Below are positions 1 through 8,799 of a stretch of DNA of 64,000 bases, piece after piece (within the stretch, counting starts at the first letter, position 1; every line of letters starts with the position of its first letter). Under the pieces are notes generated by a model, which was not told the DNA's origin, did no database searches, and saw only the letters and a program-made list of their open reading frames with translations. The position numbers were made by a program, and so were the translations under genes. The stretch is from assembly GCA_029339505.1 (NCBI GenBank), contig JAQISU010000114.1, forward strand, positions 5,816,001 through 5,880,000, written 5' to 3'. This DNA is from Unio delphinus (Eukaryota > Mollusca > Bivalvia > Unionida > Unionidae).

Positions 1-2
1 AC

Positions 3-1310
3 AATAACCCTCAAAAGAGGCCTAGGCTAGATGAACCCGAGCCTTATTCACCAACCACACCATCTGTTGGGGATGAAGACATTCAGCTTGACTCGGTGCA
101 ATTGGGGAATGGCAATACTAGAGCATATTACTTTTCCGAAGGTCAGGGATTTTCAACCTGGTATGAAGTTAATCTTTCTGAAAACACATTAAAAGAAAGG
201 CGTTACTTTGAGAGTCTGTCAAGGAAGCTAATGGCGCCGTTGGACCCTAATCGCACCAGGCCCAACTCTGGAGGGTTTGAAGTGAAGGAAGAATCCATAA
301 AGGAAAAATTATGCCAGAAACTAGGGATTCCTTCCAGTTTTGTAACTAGTCTCTTAAGGAAGACCGTGTCTGCATCAGAGACTGTACAAGAATATCCTTG
401 CCCAGTACCAGCAGCGGACGCAGCAATGAACTTTCAACCCACCATGCCAGAATCAAGCAAATGCTCCGTCGACGATCAACTTGCCACTCCCCTGACCTCA
501 GAGAAGCCAAAGCGGGTTTTGTCGTCAACATCTAACACCAGCCTATCAAAGTGCATGGACGACCAGAGCCTGTCCAGAGGTGTAGAGTTTCCCATACAAG
601 GCACATCAGACAATACTAATGAACCAGAAAACGTTCCACTGGACATGATGATGAACTTTTCAGATCCAGTCTCCAGATCCCCAAGTCTGATAGTCTCCAG
701 CCTGAACATCACCAGTCAGCCACTGATCACAAAGGTTGTAGCTGCAGAGACTCCTCTCGATCTATCGACTTTATCGTCTAAAGTTTGTATATCTCCTCCT
801 AAGATACTTCCGATGTCCAAAAATCAAATCAGGGCGAGAAAATTACTGACGAATGGGTGCATGCCCCTGTTTCCGCCAGCCAGGAGAGATTGGGACAAAG
901 AAGAGTTAGTACAATTGTCCGCAGGCCCATTGTCAATTCGCTGGCCACCAAGGTCATGGAAAAAGATGTCAGCCGACAGGAAGATGCTCAGCGTTGAGTA
1001 TGCTGCCATGACCCTGGAGGCAAGTTTGACACCAGGCCACATCCCTAATATAGATCGGGGTGATCTCATAGACCGCTACAATCCACTAGTGCTTCCAGGG
1101 ACAAGTTTCGTTCTTACCAGTCACCCGTTCAGGAAGAGCCGCTACTATAATTACGAAGTTTTACGCAGCATTGCTGTAGGACAGGACATCCCCGACTGTT
1201 CGCGGTTTCTGGATATTCTTGAAGAAGGTGCTAAATGCAGGGATCAGAGTTTGGACTCTATCTTATCAATTTTGGAAAAGGCAAATGTCGGATTACGGCT
1301 TGAACCTTGA
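3..1310 (+). CDS. LTR-encoded C2H2 zinc-finger protein, 5' LTR copy (5' end outside window)
   Basis: The frame is open from base 3 to the TGA at 1308-1310. It corresponds to about residues 136-570 of the complete copy at 8800-10512, and the shared part appears identical. The zinc-finger N terminus lies left of the window. This copy lies upstream of the TATA box in its own LTR, so transcripts started there would not include it; only the 3' LTR copy would be carried by element transcripts. Function unknown. Confidence 0.8.
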   Translation, partial: NNPQKRPRLDEPEPYSPTTPSVGDEDIQLDSVQLGNGNTRAYYFSEGQGFSTWYEVNLSENTLKERRYFESLSRKLMAPLDPNRTRPNSGGFEVKEESIKEKLCQKLGIPSSFVTSLLRKTVSASETVQEYPCPVPAADAAMNFQPTMPESSKCSVDDQLATPLTSEKPKRVLSSTSNTSLSKCMDDQSLSRGVEFPIQGTSDNTNEPENVPLDMMMNFSDPVSRSPSLIVSSLNITSQPLITKVVAAETPLDLSTLSSKVCISPPKILPMSKNQIRARKLLTNGCMPLFPPARRDWDKEELVQLSAGPLSIRWPPRSWKKMSADRKMLSVEYAAMTLEASLTPGHIPNIDRGDLIDRYNPLVLPGTSFVLTSHPFRKSRYYNYEVLRSIAVGQDIPDCSRFLDILEEGAKCRDQSLDSILSILEKANVGLRLEP

Positions 1311-2439
1311 AAAAAAACAAAAAAAAAAAAACGTAATGCATAAATTCAGGAGAATTAGAACTTTTAAGTTGGGGGTAGTGTAAAAGACTCTGGATTAACC
1401 AGCTGTGCACCATAATGGGGTTGGGGTGGTTCTTTAATACTGCATGTGAGATCTCCATATGTTATTAGAGATGTTTCTTTTAAGATATTAGTGTTACATG
1501 TTTAGCTTTTTGGACCTGGGGCAGTGCAAGAACATGTAGTTGTGGCAAATAAGTTGTTTTGTGATTACATGCATTTTAACGTCGTATAGCTTCTCCCTAT
1601 TTTCGATAATGCGCCACTTCATATGTATGTTCTCGGGCTCCCTGTGGTCCATGGAGTCAAACTATACTGAATTACTAGTTAACTAATAGCATATTTAGTA
1701 TGTCTATATGAAATCTCTGTCAATAAGTTTTAGCTATTACCATGATGATCATTATATTACACTGGGCTTGTCAAGATTTAACATTTTATATTCAGCACTG
1801 TTTCTGGCACAAATTACGTGCCTGTGTTACCTCAATTATTACAGATGTGTTTCTCCATCATGTGGTTGCTCGATGGAAACATCAGGAAACGCGTATTAAA
1901 CATGAAGCTTTAGATCGTTCGTGTTTCGCGGTGAATTAACTTTTCATCGATCAAGTCAAGTTTTTATGGACGCCATTTTGTTCGTTTGTGACCCATGATA
2001 TCGGTGGTTAGATATTACAGGTATGTGATTTATATACATTTACGTTTAGATGAAGTCACAGTGAATATATTGCCAAAAGTAATATCTGAAATATGATGAC
2101 TTTAAATATAAACCATTAGAAATATAGAGTAATCCAATGTATTGTGTGCATAGTTGCAACCCCCCTAGCAACCGCAATTCTTCAGTACCATTTTACCCTG
2201 TCATTGGTTTGCCACAGTTTATCAATTCTAGAACTGTTGTTCTGCTACTGAAATCTTTATAAACAATTAGGATATACAGTTTTTATCTCACAGCTTTGTA
2301 CAGAGTAAGATATAAGATGTGAGAATATTTTATATACTGAAATATATTGAACCTTATTCATATGTGATTTATATCGCAAGATTTGCGCTAGACTGAGGTT
2401 TGCCAGTTTGCCACATCTGATTCGTTGGCGGATTCGGTC

Positions 2440-2481
2440 TGCCAATTCTGATTGGTTCAGTACTATCACGTGGTATAAAAG
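2440..2481 (+). promoter_or_regulatory. LTR core promoter (CCAAT-like, E-box, TATA)
   Basis: An inverted CCAAT (ATTGG, about 2451) and CACGTG (2468-2473) stand just before TATAAAA at 2474-2480. Transcription would begin near 2505. The identical block at about 11643-11684 in the 3' LTR has TATAAAAG at 11677-11684. An AATAAA near 2640 could serve as polyadenylation signal. Sequence-based inference only. Confidence 0.6.
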
Positions 2482-2565
2482 CGAAGGTTATATATTGGAG
2501 TGGAGGACAGTACTTGTCAGATAACTGCAGAGCGCGGTCAAATTCAAATCCAGAAGTAACATCTG

Positions 2566-2577
2566 ATTTAGGTAATG
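2566..2577 (+). promoter_or_regulatory. candidate 5' splice donor in the LTR leader
   Basis: TTTAG then GTAATG, with GT at 2572-2573, about 65 bases downstream of the inferred start site. Joined to the acceptor at 8797-8798 it would give a short subgenomic mRNA placing the zinc-finger gene first. The pairing is an inference; no transcript evidence is available. Confidence 0.35.
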
Positions 2578-2593
2578 ACTTATATAAATTGCC

Positions 2594-2595
<2 letters not shown>

Positions 2596-2625
<30 letters not shown>
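2596..2625. repeat. (TAA)n microsatellite in 5' LTR
   Basis: Simple TAA run. The matching run in the 3' LTR (about 11798-11831) is one unit longer, one of the few differences between the two LTRs. Confidence 0.95.
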
Positions 2626-3189
2626 TAGAACTGGGAAAGAAATAAAATACTTTAATTTACTTGGATATTGTTTCGGTGAAAAGATAGTAAGATAAACAAT
2701 ACTTTGAACATTACACATTCGTGTTTGAACAATATGCAGAGGCAAGCATTCTGGAAAATTACGTAGGAAATGTTTAAGTAAGTAAATTAATCTTCCAAAT
2801 TGTCGTGCAGTTATCTCCCACCACAATGGTTACCTGGGTTAAACGAATACAACGCAAATCTTCAACTCTCTTCTGTTAGGGTCACTGTATGATTTCCAGA
2901 CATTATTTAATCTAGTCAACATTGAAACAGACTATTATGTGCTGAGACATTTTATTGAAATGATACTAGAAAAAGACAAGTATATAATTGTTACAATACA
3001 AGAGTGAGAGCAACGAGTGTTTCCTTACAAGAGTATGTTTTATTCCGATGAATATTATGTGCTGGTGACAGCTTTCCAGTTTTCTTAGTTGTGTTACCCT
3101 TATTAAACATATTTGTTGACTTTACTGTTGAGTGGAACTTCTTCAATGAACCCTCCCTAGCAGACAGGAAGTAGAGGTTGCTTATAAAT

Positions 3190-3207
3190 TGGTGTCAAGA
3201 AGTGGGA
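3190..3207 (+). promoter_or_regulatory. primer binding site, tRNA-Leu type
   Basis: TGGTGTCAAGAAGTGGGA begins with the TGG complementary to a tRNA CCA end and resembles the complement of the 3' end of animal tRNA-Leu. It starts just after the LTR terminus, as expected for minus-strand priming in Ty3/gypsy elements. The tRNA assignment is from general knowledge and should be checked against the host tRNA set. Confidence 0.8.
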
Positions 3208-3375
3208 TGCTCTATTTTTAGCTGCATCCAGTGATTCGAACCCAACCTAGCTTCAATTTGTGGTGGAACTGTTTTTGTGTGTGAATATATTTGAACCAGT
3301 TTCTATTGATTGTGTTGTGGCACTTTGATATTTTTTTAGCAAAGCTGTTTTATGATCTGTAGTTGATAAAAGAAA

Positions 3376-4080
3376 ATGGCTTTTTCTCCTGACCCTGAGA
3401 TCAGCTTTATTAGTGAACAAGAAGAAGAGCTGAATGAATCTGGACAAAGTGATGATGTCCATGACATCCAAACGGATGATGAATTCATTGATGCGGTTGA
3501 GACAGATGAATTGACTCCAGATAAGAGAGATGGTTTTCATGACACTGAGGAGTATGATGATGTACTGAAAGGGCGCAAAGGACGGGATGGGCCACATTCA
3601 AAAAGGCCGATGGCAATGATTGGTGGATATCCTGGTCCAGTGTCGGGACGATTTTATATGAAACCTGATCATTACAACGGAGATGAAGATTGGGATGAAT
3701 ATATATCGCATTTTGAAAGTTGTGCAAACCTTGGTCGATGGAGTCAAGAAGAAAAAGTCCTCACATTGGCTGCTTGTCTCCGTGGTGTTGCAAGAACATT
3801 TTACGTCAGTCTTACCGTAACGGAGACGAGTTCTTATTCAATGCTCATAAAGAAGCTTCAGCAACGCTTTGGAAATTCCCAACCTCAGAGTAAATGGTTG
3901 GCACTTCTGGATTCAAGAGCACGCAAGAGCGACGAGTCCATTGTAGCACTGGGTGTTGATCTACGACAGTTGGCCCAGAAGGCATACTCAAATTTAGATG
4001 CAAAATCTCAAGAAATGCTTGCACTGAATCAGCTTTTCAGAATACTTCCATACGAGATGAAATGCCGTTGCATCGATTAA
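3376..4080 (+). CDS. gag: Gag, N-terminal part, ending at an in-frame stop
   Basis: This 234-codon frame starts at the first ATG after the leader. It has an acidic N terminus (EQEEELNESG) followed by a retrotransposon-type capsid region: a DHYNGDEDWDEYISHFE segment near residues 96-112 and an LTLAACLRGVARTFY segment near residues 130-145. It ends at TAA 4078-4080. The same frame continues open to 4500 through the nucleocapsid zinc knuckle, so the stop splits one gag. With LTRs this similar, a single late nonsense change is the simplest reading. Readthrough or a sequencing error is possible. Confidence 0.85.
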   Translation: MAFSPDPEISFISEQEEELNESGQSDDVHDIQTDDEFIDAVETDELTPDKRDGFHDTEEYDDVLKGRKGRDGPHSKRPMAMIGGYPGPVSGRFYMKPDHYNGDEDWDEYISHFESCANLGRWSQEEKVLTLAACLRGVARTFYVSLTVTETSSYSMLIKKLQQRFGNSQPQSKWLALLDSRARKSDESIVALGVDLRQLAQKAYSNLDAKSQEMLALNQLFRILPYEMKCRCID

Positions 4081-4500
4081 GAATGCAAGACTGTGGCTGA
4101 AGCAGTCGAAGTTGTGCAGAGGTATGAATCTCTGCTAGGTGATGAAGTCACTAAAAAGAAGTCTAGTGTTCGTTTGACCAATGGAAGTTCTTGCTCTGAT
4201 TCTAAAATCATAGACAGTGTCCAGGAAACTCTAAAACAAGTTGTTGATCGTCTTGACCGTCTAGAAAGGAAGGGTTTGAATCCATTTGGACATGACCGAT
4301 CTACAAACCATCAGCAAGGAAACAAAGTTTGCTTCTTGTGCAAGTCTCCTGACCATTTCTTCCGAAAGTGTCCACTCTACAACAAAAACAAGGCTGAAAA
4401 TGGTGGTAATAGGCGTGATTTAAGGAACAGAGATGTCGTATCAAATGATAATAAATTCAACCAACAAAAGCAGGGAAACGATTTCCCGTTAGCTGTCTAG
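4081..4500 (+). CDS. gag: Gag, C-terminal part with CCHC zinc knuckle (same frame, after the stop)
   Basis: This frame is in register with 3376-4080 and ends at TAG 4498-4500. It holds a helical stretch, then a basic segment with one CX2CX4HX4C knuckle (CFLCKSPDHFFRKC, about 4330-4371), the nucleic-acid-binding nucleocapsid motif. Its 3' end overlaps the pol frame from 4455, and the frameshift heptamer lies in that overlap. As it stands this part has no obvious start of its own, though ATGs occur within it. Confidence 0.8.
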   Translation, partial: ECKTVAEAVEVVQRYESLLGDEVTKKKSSVRLTNGSSCSDSKIIDSVQETLKQVVDRLDRLERKGLNPFGHDRSTNHQQGNKVCFLCKSPDHFFRKCPLYNKNKAENGGNRRDLRNRDVVSNDNKFNQQKQGNDFPLAV

Positions 4501-7500
4501 GCCAACAGTTGACGGATTTTGTTGGGTCTAGTCAAAACAAAGCCACATATTTTAGTTCATTTGATACCAGAATCGGACAAGTCGGTGAAAAATTAAATAA
4601 ATGGGACAATGGTCTTTATGCAGTTGGACATATCTGTGGAATTCAAGCGCAGTTTCTGATTGATAGTGGTTCTACATCTACACTGTTGTCATACAGAGTC
4701 TTTAAGAAAATCGAAGTAGATAAGAGACCTCAGTTGAAGGAACAAGAAATAACGGTACAAGACATCAATGGTAATTGCCTGCACGTATATGGTCTAATAG
4801 ACGTAGACATTAAAATGGATGAAAAGATATTCAACCATCAGTTTCTTATCTGCGATATTACTGAAGAAGGTATCATAGGCCAAAACTTTCTCCTAAAATT
4901 TGTTGATAAAATTGACTATAAAGGTCTTAGACTAATAACTGGGAACGGTGACATAAGTTGCTGGATTGGTGGAGAAGCTGAAATGATAAGTCGAGTCACA
5001 GTAAAAAGGACAACACAACTGCTAGCAAACACTGTTACATGGGTTCCAATTAATGTCCTAAAGTCAGAATTCCTAGCTGAAGATGGTATTATAGAAGTGT
5101 CACATAAGGTTAGTGAGACACATAGGGTATGTCTGCTCAGTGGAATCATCAATACAAGAGCTGATGACAAATACATTCCAGTAATTAATTTGGATGACTC
5201 TGAAACCATCTTAAATGTAAACACTGATATAGGCATCTGTGAGTCATATTATGAACAGAATCAACCCATTCATAGATGTGCCAGCGTAACAATTAAAGCG
5301 GAGATCCCTGCAGTAGATCAACTGCCAGACCACCTAAGAGATATGTTTGAGAGAAGTTCCACTGAACTTGAACCAGATGAAAAAGAGGCCTTTGCACAAC
5401 TGCTGCTGAAATATCAAAATATATTTTCAAAGACTCCTGAAGATCTTGGCAAGACAGACAGAGTACAGCATCGGATAAATACAGGACAGGCTCTGCCGGT
5501 ACGACAACCTCCTAGAAGACAACCAATTGGCAAACGTGAAGCAGAGAAATCTGAATTGGAAAAGATGTTACAGTTAGGTATCATTGAACCGTCAAACAGT
5601 GCTTGGGCCTCACCCATTGTCCTTGTCACCAAGAAGGATGGAAGTACAAGATTCTGTGTTGACTATAGAAAACTTAATCACCTTACTGTGAAGGATGCCT
5701 ACCCTCTTCCTAGGGTTGATGACTGTTTAGACTCTTTGTCTGGCTCAAAATGGTTCTGTAGTATGGATTTAAATTCTGGGTATTGGCAGATAGGCATGAC
5801 TCCGGAGGATAGAGAGAAGACATCATTTGCTACAAGTTTTGGCCTTTATCAGTTCCTGGTTATGCCATTTGGATTATCCAATGCGCCATCTACTTTTGAA
5901 CGCTTGATGGAAAGTGTTTTGAGAGGGTTACAGTGGAATGAATGTCTTCTTTACATGGATGATATCATAACCCCCGCATCAACCATCAGACAATGCCTAG
6001 AAAGACTAGAACACATTTTTCAACGACTGCAAGAAGCAAATCTCAAATTAAAACCTTCCAAATGCGTATTCTTTAAAAGGAAAGTAAAGTTTCTTGGACA
6101 CATCGTGTCGGAGGAAGGAGTCCAAACAGATCCAGACAAAATTGCTGCAGTTTGTAACTGGCCCATTCCAAAGAATGTTAAACACGTTCGAAGCTTTTTG
6201 GGACTGTGCTCATACTACAGGCGCTTTGTTAAAGACTTTGGAAAAATTGCACGCCCCTTGCACAGGCTATGTGAGAAACAAGTACCCTTTCTCTGGAACG
6301 AAGATTGTCAAGAAGCCTTTGACATGTTGAAGCAGATTCTGACGACTGCTCCTATCCTAGCATATCCCTGTGCAAACAAACCTTTCATTCTGGACACTGA
6401 TGCAAGCAACACTGCTGTTGGTGCGGTCCTGTCACAGGAATATGATAATAAAGAAAGAGTCATAGCTTATATGAGTAAGGCTATGAACGTTCATGAAAGG
6501 TCATACTGTGTGACAAGAAAGGAATTACTTGCTGTTATTACGGCTCTAAGAACCTATCATTCATATTTGTATGGACAAGAAATATGTTTGAGAACAGATA
6601 ATGCAGCTATCAGCTGGATTAAGAACTTGCGTAACCCAACTGGACAAGTCGCAAGGTGGCTTCAAGAACTGGGCACATATAATATCACTGTATCACATCG
6701 CCCTGGCCAGAAACATTCAAACGCCGATGCAATGTCAAGAAATCCATGTGTCACCTGTAGGAGGCAAGAGGAAAGAGACGTAGATTCAGATGAGGACACT
6801 GAACACAAATTGATTGAACTTAAACCAGTGTCAACACAGTGTGAGGAAGAAACTGATAAGAAATTGGGTTCTTTAGATACAACAGAGCAAGTTATATTGA
6901 GAACAATTACGGGAAGTCAAATTGCTGATAATGAGTCTGCTTTCTCAGCAAACCAAGAGTTGCTCTGTGGATGGGAACCATCAGAAGTTAGAAATCGTCA
7001 GCTCGAAGACCCAGATATTGCACCGATAATGGTAGCCGTGGATGAAGGGTGCGCTCGTCCGGAATGGCAACGTGTATCTGAAAATTCCTCTTCACTGAAA
7101 ACATTATGGCGACAATGGGATCGGCTTGAGTTGCATGGTAGTATGTTATACAGAAGATGGTTTGAAGACACCAGCAGTTGTTCCAAGCTTCAGCTGATAG
7201 TGCCAGAGGCACTCAAACGTGATGTTCTCAGATACTTCCATGACATTCCAACTGCTGGTCATCTTTGTGCTCAAAAGGTATTGGGAATAATTAAACAGCA
7301 CTTCTACTGGCCTGCAATGAAAAAGTATGTTGAAGATTACTGTAAGAGGTGTGACAAATGTGCCGCACGTAAGCCTTCCAATAAACGGAATCGTGCACCC
7401 TTAGGACAATATTTAGTAGGTGAACCTATGAAAAAGGTTGCACTTGATATCTTAGGACCACTTCCCTGTACAAAGAATGGTAACAAGTACATAATGACAC

Positions 7501-8327
7501 TTTGTGACTGTTTCACAAAGTGGACAGAGGCCATACCTCTACCAAATCAAGAAGCACTAACAGTAACCAAAGCCTTTGTCAACGAATTCGTCTGCAGGTT
7601 TGGCACCCCACTCCAGCTCCACTCAGATCAAGGTCGATGCTTCGAATCAAAGATTTTTCGTGGCATGTGTGATTGCTTATCCATCAACAAAACAAGAACA
7701 ACACCACTAAGACCTCAAGCAAATGGCCTTGTGGAAAGATTTAATAGAACACTTGCTACCATGCTTACAATGTATTGTGCAAAGGATCAAAATAACTGGG
7801 ACTGTTATTTGCCGCAAGTGATGATGGCATACAGAGCATCGACGCACTCGAGCACTTGTAAAAGCCCAAATTTGATGCTGTTGGGCAGAGAAGTGAAACT
7901 GCCGATGTTAGCTGTTATTGGGGAACCTGTCAATGAAAATGTTGTCAAGAGAATGCACGTCAATGATTACATTGAGGAACTGCAGGAGAAAATAAAACAA
8001 GCTCACAAACTTGCACGGAAACACCTAAAAACAAACGCTGTTTACCAGAAAAGACATTATGATTTAATCGCAAAGGAAAGATCATTTAAAGTGGGTCAAC
8101 CTGTTTGGCTTCATGACCCAGTGCGTAAAGTAGGTGTCTGCCAAAAGATGACATCACCCTGGAAGGGTCCTTACCTTATTGTGAAGAAAATTGATGACAT
8201 CATTTACGTGGTGAAGAAATTTCAAAAACAACCGGCTAAAGCATACCATATTGATAGGCTGATGCTGTATCGAGGACAACACCTACCACGTTGGATTTCC
8301 AATTGGGACAAAATACTGAAAGAATAG
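4455..8327 (+). CDS. pol: Pol: protease, reverse transcriptase, RNase H, integrase
   Basis: One frame is open from 4455 to TAG 8325-8327, -1 relative to gag and with no early ATG, so expression by frameshifting is expected. Domains in order: aspartic protease with DSGST (about 4662-4676); RT, with the YMDD active site at 5952-5963; RNase H with DTDAS (6393-6407); integrase H2C2 zinc-binding region (about 7239-7365); and a DDE core with Asp near 7446, Asp near 7626 (SDQGR) and Glu near 7735 (NGLVERFN). A GPY/F-type C-terminal module follows (KGPYLI, about 8163-8180). No chromodomain or env-like frame is seen. All catalytic residues seem present and there are no internal stops. Confidence 0.95.
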   Translation: MQPTKAGKRFPVSCLGQQLTDFVGSSQNKATYFSSFDTRIGQVGEKLNKWDNGLYAVGHICGIQAQFLIDSGSTSTLLSYRVFKKIEVDKRPQLKEQEITVQDINGNCLHVYGLIDVDIKMDEKIFNHQFLICDITEEGIIGQNFLLKFVDKIDYKGLRLITGNGDISCWIGGEAEMISRVTVKRTTQLLANTVTWVPINVLKSEFLAEDGIIEVSHKVSETHRVCLLSGIINTRADDKYIPVINLDDSETILNVNTDIGICESYYEQNQPIHRCASVTIKAEIPAVDQLPDHLRDMFERSSTELEPDEKEAFAQLLLKYQNIFSKTPEDLGKTDRVQHRINTGQALPVRQPPRRQPIGKREAEKSELEKMLQLGIIEPSNSAWASPIVLVTKKDGSTRFCVDYRKLNHLTVKDAYPLPRVDDCLDSLSGSKWFCSMDLNSGYWQIGMTPEDREKTSFATSFGLYQFLVMPFGLSNAPSTFERLMESVLRGLQWNECLLYMDDIITPASTIRQCLERLEHIFQRLQEANLKLKPSKCVFFKRKVKFLGHIVSEEGVQTDPDKIAAVCNWPIPKNVKHVRSFLGLCSYYRRFVKDFGKIARPLHRLCEKQVPFLWNEDCQEAFDMLKQILTTAPILAYPCANKPFILDTDASNTAVGAVLSQEYDNKERVIAYMSKAMNVHERSYCVTRKELLAVITALRTYHSYLYGQEICLRTDNAAISWIKNLRNPTGQVARWLQELGTYNITVSHRPGQKHSNADAMSRNPCVTCRRQEERDVDSDEDTEHKLIELKPVSTQCEEETDKKLGSLDTTEQVILRTITGSQIADNESAFSANQELLCGWEPSEVRNRQLEDPDIAPIMVAVDEGCARPEWQRVSENSSSLKTLWRQWDRLELHGSMLYRRWFEDTSSCSKLQLIVPEALKRDVLRYFHDIPTAGHLCAQKVLGIIKQHFYWPAMKKYVEDYCKRCDKCAARKPSNKRNRAPLGQYLVGEPMKKVALDILGPLPCTKNGNKYIMTLCDCFTKWTEAIPLPNQEALTVTKAFVNEFVCRFGTPLQLHSDQGRCFESKIFRGMCDCLSINKTRTTPLRPQANGLVERFNRTLATMLTMYCAKDQNNWDCYLPQVMMAYRASTHSSTCKSPNLMLLGREVKLPMLAVIGEPVNENVVKRMHVNDYIEELQEKIKQAHKLARKHLKTNAVYQKRHYDLIAKERSFKVGQPVWLHDPVRKVGVCQKMTSPWKGPYLIVKKIDDIIYVVKKFQKQPAKAYHIDRLMLYRGQHLPRWISNWDKILKE
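4473..4531 (+). promoter_or_regulatory. programmed -1 ribosomal frameshift signal (slippery site plus pseudoknot)
   Basis: In the gag frame the sequence reads G GGA AAC (4473-4479), a canonical X XXY YYZ heptamer; this heptamer is known from retroviral gag-pro junctions. After a 6-base spacer, 4486-4496 can pair with 4505-4515 in an unbroken 11-bp stem (two G-U pairs) with an 8-base loop. Loop bases 4497-4503 can pair with 4525-4531 (7 bp, one G-U), giving an H-type pseudoknot. A -1 slip moves from the gag frame into the pol frame, which is open from 4455. Pairings were derived by eye and no energies were computed. Confidence 0.85.
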
Positions 8328-8454
8328 TAGACAGTTTCCATTTAGTTGTACATAATCTTCTTTCCTTATTATTTTCTTGATTACCTACCCTGATGTTGTG
8401 TTCAGCTTTGTGGGGTTTCTGAGGATGACGTAGTGGATGAAAGAGTTCCATACC

Positions 8455-8467
8455 GAAAGAGGGGAGG
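8455..8467 (+). promoter_or_regulatory. candidate polypurine tract
   Basis: GAAAGAGGGGAGG is a 13-purine run between the pol stop and the 3' LTR, suitable for priming plus-strand DNA. The base right after it is not TG. The best TG start matching the TTACA terminus is TGTAA at 8524-8528, 57 bases further on. The exact 3' LTR start therefore stays uncertain. Confidence 0.5.
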
Positions 8468-8778
8468 CAGGCCACATGAGACAGGCGACGCCGGCAAGCC
8501 AGTGTCTGTTTTAATATGGGTTGTGTAAAGCTCTGGCCTGATCAACCAGGGTTGAGCTTCCCGGGATTGGGAATAACTAGGATATTCTCATGATTTGGTG
8601 GATTCCTCTTGTGACCTCTTTAGAACATCTAGGATTACTCTTTAAAGGGAACACTCTTGCAGTAGGTACTTTACAAATTAAATATATATAACAAATAAAT
8701 AAATTCCAGTATCGTACGTAACACCGTGTGGTGAGAGATTCCAGAACACGTATAACAAGACAGAGCTGTTTACAATGA

Positions 8779-8798
8779 TTCTTTTATTGTCCTTCCAG
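8779..8798 (+). promoter_or_regulatory. splice acceptor just before the LTR zinc-finger gene
   Basis: TTCTTTTATTGTCCTTCCAG is a strong pyrimidine tract plus AG ending one base before the ATG at 8800. The reading frame has a stop at 8776-8778 within the presumed intron, so the acceptor defines the 5' end of the coding exon well. The position recalls subgenomic splicing used by retroviruses for downstream genes. Confidence 0.65.
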
Positions 8799-8799
8799 A

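Larger units (their letters stand above)
1..3186 (+). repeat. 5' LTR, 3' portion
   Basis: Direct repeat of 9203-12392. It contains the end of the LTR-encoded zinc-finger gene, about 1.1 kb without a convincing gene, a TATA-type promoter near 2474, a polyadenylation signal near 2640 and the U5 end. The terminus reads TTATA here and TTACA in the right copy, so the left one has probably lost the usual terminal CA by a single change. By the TATA and AATAAA positions, R would run from about 2505 to 2660 and U5 from there to 3186. The U3/R/U5 limits are inferred. Confidence 0.9.
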
